DNA of 64,000 bases, from positions 53,718-117,717 of the forward strand of contig JAFVCD010000019.1 of NCBI GenBank assembly GCA_017479425.1, written 5' to 3'. Below, piece by piece: positions 25,532 through 34,398 of this stretch (positions within the stretch are counted from its first letter, which is position 1; the number at the start of each line of letters is the position of its first letter). Made by a program: the position numbers and the translations under genes. The stretch is from Oscillospiraceae bacterium (GTDB lineage Bacteria > Bacillota > Clostridia > Oscillospirales > Oscillospiraceae). The notes under the pieces were generated by a model. It had not been told where the DNA came from. It did no database searches and saw only the letters and a list, made by a program, of their open reading frames with translations.

Positions 25532-26329
25532 TTGGCGGAATTAAAAAATTTCAGGCTTTTTCTCTTTGACATGGACGGCACCCTCTACCTCGGCGACGAG
25601 CTTTTTCCCTTCACAAGGGAGCTTCTGCGGACTATCCGCGACACGGGCCGCAGGTACCTTTTCATGACAAACAACTCCTCCAGGAGCGTTGAGGACTACG
25701 TCAAAAAGCTCGCGCGGCTCGGGATAGAGGCCTCCCGCGAGGACTTCATCACCTCCTCGCAGGCGACGGCGTACTATCTCCACCGCAGCCTCGAGGGCAA
25801 ACGCCTTTACGTCTGCGGCACCGAGAGCCTCAAGGCTGAGCTGCGGCGCGAAGGCTTTGAGATCACCGAGGACACGGAGAAAACCGAGGTCGTAGTGCTC
25901 GGCTACGATACGGAGCTGAGCTACAAAAAGCTGTGGGATATATCGTATATTCTCACTCTTCGCCCCGAAACGCCGTATATTGCGACAAATCCCGACCTCG
26001 TCTGCCCGACGGAGTTCGGCTACGTTCCGGACTGCGGCAGCGTTATGATAATGCTCAAAAACGCGACGGGGCTTGATCCCATCGTCATCGGAAAGCCCTC
26101 GCCTCTTATGCCGCAGCTTGCGATGGATAAGCTCGGCGTGACGAAGGACGAGACCTGCGTTGTCGGCGACCGCATCTACACCGACGTAAAGAGCGGCCTC
26201 AATGCCGGAGTGTGCGGCATACTCGTTATGAGCGGCGAAACGACGCCGGAAATACTTGAAAAAAGCGCCGACAAGCCAGATATGGTGCTGTCGAGCGCGG
26301 AAGAAATACTGATAGAATTGAGGAGATAA
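25532..26329 (+). CDS. HAD-superfamily sugar/nucleotide phosphatase, NagD/4-nitrophenylphosphatase type
   Basis: About 265 residues. HAD motif I is FLFDMDGTLYLG (nucleophile Asp and the general acid Asp), motif II is FMTNNSSR, motif III is around GKPSPLMPQLA and motif IV is VVGDRIYTDVKSGLNAG. The C2-type cap between motifs II and III fits the NagD/PgP group. The frame is open to an ATG at 25394, but that lies upstream of the predicted transcript start. The TTG at 25532, preceded by GCGGTGA, starts right before conserved sequence. First gene of a five-gene operon; the MFS gene begins 1 base after its stop. Confidence 0.9.
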   Translation: MAELKNFRLFLFDMDGTLYLGDELFPFTRELLRTIRDTGRRYLFMTNNSSRSVEDYVKKLARLGIEASREDFITSSQATAYYLHRSLEGKRLYVCGTESLKAELRREGFEITEDTEKTEVVVLGYDTELSYKKLWDISYILTLRPETPYIATNPDLVCPTEFGYVPDCGSVMIMLKNATGLDPIVIGKPSPLMPQLAMDKLGVTKDETCVVGDRIYTDVKSGLNAGVCGILVMSGETTPEILEKSADKPDMVLSSAEEILIELRR

Positions 26330-26330
26330 A

Positions 26331-27779
26331 ATGGCTAAGAAAACTAATACAGTCGGCTCTCTGAAGCTCAACTACAAGCGCACTGCGCTCATCGGCTTTG
26401 CCTTCTTCGGCATTCTGCTGCTCTGGCAGGTCTACGATTCGTGGTGCCCGACCTTCCTCACAGATATTTTCGCAAAGGCTATGTACTCCATGAACTCCTC
26501 TGAGCTGCGCGCCTCCGGCGACTCCTCGAAGATCCTCGAGGTTCAGTGGCTCGTCGGCATCGTTATGGCGTGCGATAACCTTGCGGCGCTGATCCTGCTG
26601 CCGATCTTCGGCTCGCTCTCCGACCGCACAGAAACGCCCATCGGAAAGAGAATGCCCTACATCCTCGCCGGCACTCTCGTAGCCGCCGTCGCATTCCCGT
26701 TCATCCCGCTCTTCTTCCACTATAATAACATTGCCGGTATGGTAATCATGATGGCAATCGTTCTTATGTTCATGATGATGTACCGCAACCCCGCAGTCGC
26801 GCTTATGCCCGACATCACTCCGAAGCCGCTCCGCGCGAAGGCAAACGGCATAATAAACATCATGGGCTACCTCGGCGGCGCGTTTGCCACCGTGCTCGGC
26901 ATCTTCCTCAAGCTCTCCGATTACATAAACGCCGGCTCCGACGCGCGCAATCTCTGGGTCATTGAGCTGCCGTTCATCATCGCATCAATTCTCATGGTCA
27001 TCAGCGCGTTCGTGCTGTTTGCGACCATCAAGGAGAACAAGCTCCGCGATGAGCTCAAGGACGAGATGGAGCTCGGTGAGCGCCTCGCCGCCGTTGAGGA
27101 TAAGATTGAGGACGACGCGCCCATGACGAAGGCAAACAAGCGTATGCTCCTCGCTATCCTCGGCGCTGAATTTCTGTGGTTCATGGCTGACAACGCCATC
27201 GGCACCTACATCGGAAACTACGTTATCTACTACCTCGGCTCAGCCTCCAGCGCCACCTCTACCCTCACGATCATCGGCGGTCTTGCCTCCGTTCTCGGCT
27301 TTGCCATCGCGGGCGGCATCGCGGATAAGATAGGCAGAAAGTGGACTATTACGACGGGTCTCAGTCTCACCGTTCTCGGCGTGCTTCTTATGTGCTTCAT
27401 CGCGCCCACCGGCAAGGTCGTCGGCGAGCACGGCGAGTACAGCTTCCCGGCGCTTCTCTACGTCGTATGGGTCATCAAGGGCTTCGGAATGAGCCTCGTT
27501 CACAACTGCTCCTTCCCGATGGTGGTCGAGCTCTCCTCCTCCAAGACCATCGGCAAGTTCACCGGCTTCTACTACGCCGCCTCGATGTCGGCGCAGACTG
27601 TAACACCGATACTGCTCGGTCTTGTATTCCGCATCTCCTTTGCCTGGCGCGCGCTTCCGATATACGCGACTGTGCTCTATCTTGCAAGCTGTGTGGTATT
27701 CACCGCGCTCGTTAAGAACATAAAGGCGAAAAAGGTCGAGAACGCGAAGGGTCTTGAAGCTCTGGGAGGCGACGATTGA
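26331..27779 (+). CDS. MFS sugar transporter (GPH/SLC45-like)
   Basis: A 482-residue protein with 12 predicted membrane segments. The loop 2-3 region PIFGSLSDRTETPIGKRMPYI is typical of the glycoside-pentoside-hexuronide and sucrose-transporter-like MFS groups; in the second half the equivalent is GGIADKIGRKW. A charged cytoplasmic loop (~residues 235-265) joins the halves. Its neighbours are a sugar phosphatase and a GH13 enzyme, which fits uptake of a maltodextrin or disaccharide. The stop overlaps the GDPD start by 1 base (TGATG). Confidence 0.88.
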   Translation: MAKKTNTVGSLKLNYKRTALIGFAFFGILLLWQVYDSWCPTFLTDIFAKAMYSMNSSELRASGDSSKILEVQWLVGIVMACDNLAALILLPIFGSLSDRTETPIGKRMPYILAGTLVAAVAFPFIPLFFHYNNIAGMVIMMAIVLMFMMMYRNPAVALMPDITPKPLRAKANGIINIMGYLGGAFATVLGIFLKLSDYINAGSDARNLWVIELPFIIASILMVISAFVLFATIKENKLRDELKDEMELGERLAAVEDKIEDDAPMTKANKRMLLAILGAEFLWFMADNAIGTYIGNYVIYYLGSASSATSTLTIIGGLASVLGFAIAGGIADKIGRKWTITTGLSLTVLGVLLMCFIAPTGKVVGEHGEYSFPALLYVVWVIKGFGMSLVHNCSFPMVVELSSSKTIGKFTGFYYAASMSAQTVTPILLGLVFRISFAWRALPIYATVLYLASCVVFTALVKNIKAKKVENAKGLEALGGDD

Positions 27780-28699
27780 TGGACGCAAGGAAAGCCGTTA
27801 AAACAGCGGTCAAGGTCTATAACACCGCGGAAAAGCTCTCAAAAAAGGCAAAAATTGCAAAAAGGCGCACAAAAAAGCTCGCGTTTATCTCCGGCGCGCT
27901 TCTCGGCATCGGCGCCGCCGCAGGCGCCTGCGCGGCTCTTGTAGCTCCCGGAAGGGCGACTGAGGAGCAGAAGGCACCCTTTATGGGTCAGAACATCGCC
28001 CACCGCGGTCTGCACACCGAGGATAAAACGATACCCGAAAACTCCCTTGCCGCGTTCCGCCGCGCCGTCGAGCGCGGCTACGGCGTTGAGCTGGACGTTC
28101 AGTTGAGTAAAGACGGCAGGGTCGTCGTTTTCCACGACGATACTCTGAACCGCGTGTGCGGCGTGGACGGGCGCGTGGATGAGTTTACCTACGCTGAGCT
28201 ATCTGAAATGCGCCTCTGCGGCACCGAAGAGCACATTCCGCTTTTTTCCGACGTGCTCGTGACGATAAACGGCAAAACGCCGATAATCTGTGAGCTGAAA
28301 ACCGGACGGCACAACAACGAGCTGTGCGAAAAAACGCTGAAGCTCATCTCGTCCTACTCCGGTGACCTCTGCATCGAGTCCTTCGACCCGACTATCGTCG
28401 CGTGGTTCAGAGTCCACGCGCCGGAAATTCTGCGCGGTCAGCTTGCGACGACCTCCGAGGATTACATTAAAGGCGGCATGAATCCCGCTCTCGCCGCCGC
28501 GCTTGAGAATGCGCTTCTGAACGTAATCTCCCGCCCGCACTTCATCGCCTACAGGATCGGCGCGAAGCCGCTCACAGTGAAGCTATCCGAGGCGCTCGGC
28601 GCAATGAAGGTCGGCTGGACGAGCCACAACAAGGCAAATGAGCAGGGGCGCGACACCGTTATTTTTGAATTTTACGAGCCGGAAGTGCGTTTTAAATGA
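27779..28699 (+). CDS. Glycerophosphodiester phosphodiesterase, membrane-anchored
   Basis: A 306-residue protein. It has a Lys-rich N-terminus, a hydrophobic segment at ~34-60 (AFISGALLGIGAAAGACAAL) and a GDPD TIM barrel from ~residue 70. Catalytic motifs are IAHRGLHTEDKTIPENSLAAF (catalytic His, Glu), ELDVQLSKDGRVVVFHDDTLNR (metal Glu/Asp and second His) and ICELKT. It hydrolyses glycerophosphodiesters to glycerol-3-phosphate and an alcohol. A TTG at 27776 immediately precedes the ATG; the ATG is preferred. It overlaps the next gene by 4 bases. Confidence 0.92.
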   Translation: MDARKAVKTAVKVYNTAEKLSKKAKIAKRRTKKLAFISGALLGIGAAAGACAALVAPGRATEEQKAPFMGQNIAHRGLHTEDKTIPENSLAAFRRAVERGYGVELDVQLSKDGRVVVFHDDTLNRVCGVDGRVDEFTYAELSEMRLCGTEEHIPLFSDVLVTINGKTPIICELKTGRHNNELCEKTLKLISSYSGDLCIESFDPTIVAWFRVHAPEILRGQLATTSEDYIKGGMNPALAAALENALLNVISRPHFIAYRIGAKPLTVKLSEALGAMKVGWTSHNKANEQGRDTVIFEFYEPEVRFK

Positions 28700-29139
28700 A
28701 CCCTCGCATATCTAAAGCAAAATACTACGCCCTCAGCTTCACCTGGGGGCTTCTTACCACCACGGCAGGGCTGTTCGTTGCCCTCATTATGCTCATTACG
28801 GGGCATAAGCCGCACCGCTGGGGCTACGCTTGGTACTTCGAGGTCGGGCGCCGCTGGGGCGGCGCGAGCCTCGGCCCCGTGTTCATCAAAGACCGCACAG
28901 ACTCCGAGCACATCAAAAATCACGAGTTCGGGCACAGCATACAGAACTGCTACTTTGGCCTTTTTATGCCGCTTCTCGTATCCATCCCCTCATCCCTGCG
29001 CTTTCACGCGCGCAATGTGATGCGGCTGTTCGGAAAGAGGCCGAAAACAGCGTATGACAGCGTCTGGTTTGAGAGGCAGGCGACAGAGCTCGGAACTGAA
29101 TTTATCACTTGGCAGAGAGGTCAGAAAAATGGCGAATAA
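28696..29139 (+). CDS. Small membrane protein with HEFGH zinc-binding motif, unknown function
   Basis: A 147-residue protein. A hydrophobic segment at ~12-35 (SFTWGLLTTTAGLFVALIML) is followed by KNHEFGHSIQNCYFG, which contains the HExxH zinc-metalloprotease signature in the form HEFGH. A second hydrophobic patch (LFMPLLVSIPSS) and a C-terminal WFERQATELG (a possible third ligand, Glu) follow. It is too short for a classical peptidase. It may be a minimal metal-dependent hydrolase or a non-enzymatic protein. It is coupled to the GDPD gene (4-base overlap) and the GH13 gene (11-base overlap). Confidence 0.8.
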   Translation: MNPRISKAKYYALSFTWGLLTTTAGLFVALIMLITGHKPHRWGYAWYFEVGRRWGGASLGPVFIKDRTDSEHIKNHEFGHSIQNCYFGLFMPLLVSIPSSLRFHARNVMRLFGKRPKTAYDSVWFERQATELGTEFITWQRGQKNGE

Positions 29140-30403
29140 CACCGATATCGAGCTCCAGAGGGCGGTAATCTACTCCGTCTATGTACGCAACCACACACCC
29201 GAGGGCACATTCCGCGCCGTTATTCCCGATTTAGGGCGCATTAAGGCGCTCGGCACCGATATAGTATGGCTAATGCCTATCCACCCCATCGGCATTGCCG
29301 CCCGCAAGGGCACGCTCGGCAGTCCCTACGCGAATATGGACTACCGCGCCGTAAACCCCGAGTACGGCACGCTTGAGGACTTCAAGGTGCTCTGCGATGC
29401 GGTACACAAAGCAGGCATGAAAATCATCATCGACGTTGTGTACAACCACACCTCGCCTGACTCCGTTCTGTGGAAAACGCATCCGGAGTTCTTCTACAAA
29501 CGCCCGGACGGCCGACCCGGCAACCACGTCGGCGACTGGACCGACATCATCGACTTAGACTACTCTAACCGCGGGCTTTGGGAGTATCAGGCGGAGTCGC
29601 TCTGCTATTGGGCGCAGTTTGTCGACGGCTTCCGCTGCGACGTTGCCTCGTTCGTGCCGGTCGAGTTCTGGAAAATGGCGCGTGAGAGGGTCGAAAGGGT
29701 GCGGCCGGGCTGTATATGGCTTGCAGAGAGTGTTCACCGCTCCTTCGGCGACTACTGCCGCTCTGTCGGAATGTACAGCGCGAAGGACTCCGAGCTATTC
29801 GAGGCGTTCGATATCGAGTATGAGTACGACGTGCGCGAGGCGTTCGACGCCTACTTTGACGGTTCGGCGCCGCTCTCGACTTATATGGAGCTAATAAGCT
29901 TTCAGGACTTTGCCTATCCCGCGCGCTACAACAAGCTCCGCTTTCTTGAAAACCACGACCAGCCGAGGATAGCCTCCCGCGTGCGCGAAAAAGACCACCT
30001 CGAGGCGTTCACCGCGATGCTGTACTTCATCAAGGGCGCGACGCTTCTTTACGCCGGTCAGGAGAATGCCGTCGACCACCTTCCGGCGCTCTTTGACAAG
30101 GATACGGTAGACTTTGACACCGGCGCCGACCTCTCCCCGCTTATGCGCCGCCTTTACGAGATAAAAAAGACCGCGCTCGAGCCATCCGACAGCTTCACCG
30201 CCTCAGCAATCGGAGATACGGCGGTTATGTACCGCAGAGGCGAGAGCGTAAAGCTCGGAGTCTTCCCGCTCAGATGCGAAAAGGGCGAAATACCGGTATC
30301 CGTACCGGACGGAGAGTATGAAAATCTCATCTCCGGCGAGACGGTCAGAGTACATTCCGGAAAGCTGAACTCCGAAGGTAAACCGATAATATTAAAGCTC
30401 TGA
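29129..30403 (+). CDS. Intracellular GH13 alpha-amylase family glycosidase
   Basis: A 424-residue GH13 enzyme with the four conserved regions: DVVYNHTS (I), GFRCDVASFVP (II, nucleophile Asp), WLAESVH (III, acid/base Glu) and FLENHDQPR (IV, transition-state Asp), plus a short C-terminal beta domain. There is no signal peptide, so it acts on imported oligosaccharides, presumably delivered by the MFS transporter two genes upstream. The ATG at 29129 with an AGAGAGG ahead is the start; the longer frame from 29054 overlaps the previous gene completely. Exact specificity (maltodextrin, trehalose-like, sucrose) is not decidable. Confidence 0.9.
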   Translation: MANNTDIELQRAVIYSVYVRNHTPEGTFRAVIPDLGRIKALGTDIVWLMPIHPIGIAARKGTLGSPYANMDYRAVNPEYGTLEDFKVLCDAVHKAGMKIIIDVVYNHTSPDSVLWKTHPEFFYKRPDGRPGNHVGDWTDIIDLDYSNRGLWEYQAESLCYWAQFVDGFRCDVASFVPVEFWKMARERVERVRPGCIWLAESVHRSFGDYCRSVGMYSAKDSELFEAFDIEYEYDVREAFDAYFDGSAPLSTYMELISFQDFAYPARYNKLRFLENHDQPRIASRVREKDHLEAFTAMLYFIKGATLLYAGQENAVDHLPALFDKDTVDFDTGADLSPLMRRLYEIKKTALEPSDSFTASAIGDTAVMYRRGESVKLGVFPLRCEKGEIPVSVPDGEYENLISGETVRVHSGKLNSEGKPIILKL

Positions 30404-30423
30404 GGACTAATCCTCAGAGCTTT
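30394..30423 (+). terminator. Terminator of the GH13 operon, overlapping its stop codon
   Basis: AAAGCTCTGAGGA (30394-30406) is perfectly complementary to TCCTCAGAGCTTT (30411-30423) with a 4-base loop. The TGA stop at 30401-30403 is inside the 5' arm. Confidence 0.88.
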
Positions 30424-30424
30424 T

Positions 30425-30585
30425 ATACTAATCCCTGATTAAAAGCTTTAACCGAGCGCGCAGTATTTTTTGCGTCATACAAGGCGTCCGGTACAGACAA
30501 TACTTTGTGTATTATCAAGCCGGATAACGAAGTATGACGCGAAAAGGGCAAGCGCGAATTGAAGTTTTTGATTAGGGGTTAGTAT
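30425..30585. repeat. MITE-like element, full 161-bp copy overlapping the O-antigen ligase stop
   Basis: Same length, orientation and nearly the same sequence as 22182-22342, with only a few substitutions. Its right terminus (GATTAGGGGTTAGTAT) encodes, on the minus strand, the last codons N-T-N-P and the TAA stop of the ligase-like gene. It starts 2 bases after the terminator stem of the GH13 operon. Confidence 0.9.
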
Positions 30586-31795
30586 TATTCATCGACATCG
30601 CTAAAAGCGCTATGAAAACGGGCGTTATTATATACATTGAAATGCCGAAAAGGGCGCTTATCATATAGCTCACAGCCCCCGCGAGGGCGATTTTGCCGCC
30701 GTTTTTCAATGACCTCCGCAAGGAGTACGCAGCAGTGCCGATGGCGCAGAGGAAGGCGATGATCCCCTCCTGCGCGAGAATGTTCAGATACTCATTGTGC
30801 GCGCAGTCGATATAGCGGTAGATGGTTTTGCCGCCGACAACGCGCGAAAACGGCTCGATGTCCCACTCTATCATAGAGTCCGGGCCGCCGCCGAACAGCG
30901 GGTGCTTCGGAATCTCACCGAGAACGGCGCGCCAGATACCTATCCTGCCGGAGCCGAAGGTGTCCTCCACCGTGCCGTGGAGCATCGCGTGAAGCTCCCC
31001 GAGCGTGCCGCCGAGGTCGATAAAATACACCGCGGCCAAGCCGGCAGTTACGAGCGCAAGCTCAAGGAAAGCAAGCCATTTACCGCGCTTTCCGAGCGAG
31101 AGCGGCGCCATTACAGCGACGGCTCCGAAAAAGCCGACTATACCCTCAGCTACCCTCGCCCACGCGAGGCACAGTATTGACAGCGCAAGCGGGATAATGA
31201 GCAGAAGCTTTTTCTTCCGCACTATTGCCGCGAGAAAAACCGCCGCGCTCACGCTGAGCAGCACCGACGAGAAATCCGCGTTGCCGAGCGTGCCGAAGTA
31301 CTCTCCGGAGTAGCGCACGTTGCCGTCGAGGTACGTCATGCCCTCCGGGTACAGCCGGAGGATATCGAGCCCGAGAAGCTGCGTTATCGAGAGCGCGCAG
31401 AAGGCGGTCATCGCCGCGCCGAGGATATAGATGTGCCTGTCCTTAAGGTCTCCGAACGCTGCGACGGAGAGAAACGTCAGGCAGTAAATGAGCTGCGTCA
31501 GCACTCCGTCATAGCGGCTTGCTCCGATGATGGCGTTATAGTCGTAGGGCGAGAGGAGCGCTGAGATAACAGTCGAGAGAAAATACCCAGCAACGAGTAA
31601 AACGAGCGGCTTCGGCGCCGGAAAGCTGCGCTCCCGCACGCTCAGCACCGCGATTCCGATCAGATACGCGCCGCTGAGGATCAGAAATGCGGCAAATTTC
31701 AGCTCCGCTATCATCGTGTACGGCGCAAAAACGAGGATATACGCCGAAAAAAGTATGGATATGTAGATATCCGTCAAGCCCTCTCGCGTCTTCAT
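30572..31795 (-). CDS. O-antigen ligase / Wzy-type polymerase family membrane protein
   Basis: A 407-residue protein with about 11-12 hydrophobic segments and a long external loop at ~280-340. The loop holds the Wzy_C signature: GRIGIWRAVLGEIPKHPLFGGGPDS and AHNEYLNILAQEGIIAF. These proteins join polymer units or transfer a polymer from a lipid carrier. In a Gram-positive context it would polymerise or attach a surface glycan. The gene sits alone behind a hybrid histidine kinase, 6 kb from the large glycan island. Its C-terminal end is formed by MITE sequence, and transmembrane segments appear complete. Confidence 0.85.
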   Translation of the reverse strand: MKTREGLTDIYISILFSAYILVFAPYTMIAELKFAAFLILSGAYLIGIAVLSVRERSFPAPKPLVLLVAGYFLSTVISALLSPYDYNAIIGASRYDGVLTQLIYCLTFLSVAAFGDLKDRHIYILGAAMTAFCALSITQLLGLDILRLYPEGMTYLDGNVRYSGEYFGTLGNADFSSVLLSVSAAVFLAAIVRKKKLLLIIPLALSILCLAWARVAEGIVGFFGAVAVMAPLSLGKRGKWLAFLELALVTAGLAAVYFIDLGGTLGELHAMLHGTVEDTFGSGRIGIWRAVLGEIPKHPLFGGGPDSMIEWDIEPFSRVVGGKTIYRYIDCAHNEYLNILAQEGIIAFLCAIGTAAYSLRRSLKNGGKIALAGAVSYMISALFGISMYIITPVFIALLAMSMNNTNP

Positions 31796-34263
31796 TTTAT
31801 CAGCTCTTCAAGTGTAGAGTAGATCTTATCCGGCTCGATGGGCTTTGAGAGGTGCGCGTTCATGCCCGCCTGAAGTGAGAGCTGAACGTCCTCGTCAAAG
31901 GCGTTTGCTGTCATCGCGATTATAGGCACTGTTTTTGCGTCCTTGCGCGGCAGAGCGCGTATCGCCGCAGTCGCCTCAAGTCCGTCCATCTCCGGCATAC
32001 GGATATCCATCAGCACCGCGTCATACGTCCCCTCGGCGCTGTCTCGGAACATTTCAAAGGCAATTCTGCCGTTTTCCGCGTGGTCTACGGTTATTTCGCG
32101 TATTTCAAGCAGCTCTGTAAGTATCTCGGCGTTTATCAGGATATCCTCGGCAATAAGGATATGCCTGCCCGTGAGGTCGGCAAGGTGCTTCTCCTTCAGG
32201 ACTCCCATGCCGTTGCGCCGCGCGATGCGCTCAAACTCATCGAGAATGCTCTTTGTAAAGAGCGGCTTTGAGAGGAAGCCGTCGGCTCCGGCGCTGCCGC
32301 CCTCCTCTATGATGTCGTCATAGTTGAAGCTCACGAGAACGAGGGCTATCTCCTCCTTCGGGTACTTCTCGCGTATGCGCTTCACAAGCTCAACGCCGTT
32401 CATCTCCGGCATCTTCCAATCGATTATGACAAGATTGTAGCCCTCGTGCTTCGCGCCTCTGACGCCGATCATGCTGAGCGCGTCACCGCCCTTTCCGCAG
32501 GCGTCGGCGTGTATGCCGACCTCGTCGAGAATGAGCCGGGCGTGCTCGGCGGCTATCGGATCGTCGTCCACTATAAGAACGCGGATATCCGCGGGGTCGA
32601 TGACCGATTCGTGGTAGATCTCGTGGTCGCAGTTTTTGAGCGTTACGAAAACCGTAAACTCCGAGCCGACGCCCTTTTCCGATTCGACGGTGATAGAGCC
32701 GTTCATCATCTCGACGATGCTCTTTGTAATCGCCATACCGAGGCCGGTGGAGCCGTATTTATTGCTTCTTCGGCTGTCCTCCTGCGAGAAGGAGTCGAAT
32801 ATTTTGGGAATAAACGACTTGTCCATACCGATTCCCGTGTCCTTGACCGAGAAGCGCAGGGTCGACTGATCGCCGAAGGCTGCTGTTTTTTCGACAGTCA
32901 TCGTGACTGAGCCGGGGGCGTTTGTGAACTTTACGGCGTTCGAGAGGATATTTATGAGCACCTGCTTGAGCTTCATATCGTCGCCGATGTAGTAGTCGTC
33001 GACGTGTCCCTTGACGCGGCACTCGAAGCTGAGGCCCTTGTCGCGGCACTGGCTCATAACCATGGTGTTCAGCTCCTCCATCATGCCGCTGAACGAAAAC
33101 TCCTCCTTGCGCAGCGTGAGGCGGCCGGATTCTATGCGGCTCATATCGAGGATATCGTTTATCAGGCTCAGAAGATGGTGCGCGCTGCCGCCGATCTTTT
33201 CGAGGTACTCTCTGGTTTCGGGGCGCAGAGTGTCATCCTTCAGCGCGAGATTGTTGAGTCCGATAATGGCGTTCATAGGCGTGCGTATCTCGTGGCTCAT
33301 GCTCGAGAGGAACGCCGTCTTTGCGGCGTTCGCCTCCTCCGCAACAGCGAGAGCGTCCATTATCGCGCGGTTTTTCGCCATCGTGTCGCGCATTTCGGAG
33401 TCGATAACGGTAAAACCGAGACCTATGGCGTGGACGATATGATCGTCTCTGTCCTCGGCGTGGCGCACGCCGGCCATACGCAGCATTTCATAATACTCCC
33501 GGTCATCGCGGCGCGCGAGATAGCGATATGCGATTATCGCCTCGGTCGAGAGTGCATCGCGTATCGAATCCGGCTCTATGAATTTAAGAAAGCCCTCGCG
33601 GTACTTATCATCGACAAAGTTTTCGGCGTAATACTGAAAGCGCTCGGAAAAACAGAAATGCACGCCCTCCGGCGTCTGATACGGGTCGCTCTGGTCGGCG
33701 CGGTAGCACACTCCGTCGTCGCGGTCGAGGTCGACGTGATAGACAGCGCGGTAATCTGACGCCATCGCGGTTATCATCTTGTCCTGCTCCTCGCGGTGGC
33801 GCTGCTCGCGGAGAAGCTCCTCCTCCATAATGCGCTCGGCATTCTGCTTTGCCAGGTGCTTTTCCGTGACGTCAGTCACAAAGACATAGAACACGCCGCC
33901 GTAGTTATCCGTTTCCGTGTAGTGTCCGAAGTCCTCGACCCAGCGCACCTGCGCATCGCGCCTGATGATTCTGTACTCAACGTAATCGAGGTCGTTTTCG
34001 CTCTCCTTGAGGCACTTTACAATGTCCGCGTCAACTCGCTCGTAGTCCTCGGGATGCACCATTCCTCGGAAGGAGCCGCCGGTGAGAGCGCGAAACTCTC
34101 CGATATCTGCGCAGCCGTAGATATCGAACACGGCCTTGTTCGCATAGATAATCTCCTCACTGCCGCCTGCCTTGTATATAAAGAAACCGCCGGGCATATG
34201 GTTTCCAAGCTCCTCAATTACAGACAGCGTGGAATCGTTTATCTCGAAACGCTCACCGAACAC
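31792..34263 (-). CDS. Hybrid sensor histidine kinase (PAS, HisKA, HATPase, two receiver domains)
   Basis: About 823 residues with no membrane segment. Order: a PAS domain (~15-140), a second divergent sensor-like region (~160-290), HisKA with phospho-acceptor His324 in MSHEIRTPMNAIIG, an ATPase domain (NILSNAVKFTN, DTGIGMD, GSTGLGMAI), REC1 with Asp615 in IIDWKMPEMNG and REC2 with Asp753 in LMDIRMPEMDG. There is no output domain or Hpt. The frame is open to an ATG at 34296, but a promoter -10 touches that ATG. GTG at 34263, 8 bases after GAGGGGG, is the likely start. It overlaps the O-antigen ligase by 4 bases. Confidence 0.92.
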   Translation of the reverse strand: MFGERFEINDSTLSVIEELGNHMPGGFFIYKAGGSEEIIYANKAVFDIYGCADIGEFRALTGGSFRGMVHPEDYERVDADIVKCLKESENDLDYVEYRIIRRDAQVRWVEDFGHYTETDNYGGVFYVFVTDVTEKHLAKQNAERIMEEELLREQRHREEQDKMITAMASDYRAVYHVDLDRDDGVCYRADQSDPYQTPEGVHFCFSERFQYYAENFVDDKYREGFLKFIEPDSIRDALSTEAIIAYRYLARRDDREYYEMLRMAGVRHAEDRDDHIVHAIGLGFTVIDSEMRDTMAKNRAIMDALAVAEEANAAKTAFLSSMSHEIRTPMNAIIGLNNLALKDDTLRPETREYLEKIGGSAHHLLSLINDILDMSRIESGRLTLRKEEFSFSGMMEELNTMVMSQCRDKGLSFECRVKGHVDDYYIGDDMKLKQVLINILSNAVKFTNAPGSVTMTVEKTAAFGDQSTLRFSVKDTGIGMDKSFIPKIFDSFSQEDSRRSNKYGSTGLGMAITKSIVEMMNGSITVESEKGVGSEFTVFVTLKNCDHEIYHESVIDPADIRVLIVDDDPIAAEHARLILDEVGIHADACGKGGDALSMIGVRGAKHEGYNLVIIDWKMPEMNGVELVKRIREKYPKEEIALVLVSFNYDDIIEEGGSAGADGFLSKPLFTKSILDEFERIARRNGMGVLKEKHLADLTGRHILIAEDILINAEILTELLEIREITVDHAENGRIAFEMFRDSAEGTYDAVLMDIRMPEMDGLEATAAIRALPRKDAKTVPIIAMTANAFDEDVQLSLQAGMNAHLSKPIEPDKIYSTLEELIK

Positions 34264-34296
34264 AGCGTTTTCCCCCTCGCAAAAATACTTATACAT

Positions 34297-34325
34297 ATAA
34301 TAGCAGATTTCTTTGAAAAGCGCAA
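34297..34325 (-). promoter_or_regulatory. Promoter of the kinase-ligase operon
   Basis: On the minus strand TTGCGC (34320-34325), a 17-base spacer and TATTAT (34297-34302). It sets the transcript start near 34290 and excludes the ATG at 34296 as the kinase start. Confidence 0.7.
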
Positions 34326-34357
34326 CTGCACGCCGAAAACTTTAGTGATTTAAATCC

Positions 34358-34386
34358 TTGACAAGCGAACGGTAATAGTGTACTAT
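34358..34386 (+). promoter_or_regulatory. Promoter of the glycine riboswitch transcript
   Basis: A consensus TTGACA (34358-34363), a 17-base spacer and TACTAT (34381-34386). Confidence 0.85.
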
Positions 34387-34398
34387 TATAAGGTCATA

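Noticed and set aside
31005-34353. Plus-strand frames opposite the ligase and kinase genes
   Set aside because: Shadows of the minus-strand genes; no start signals or recognisable families.
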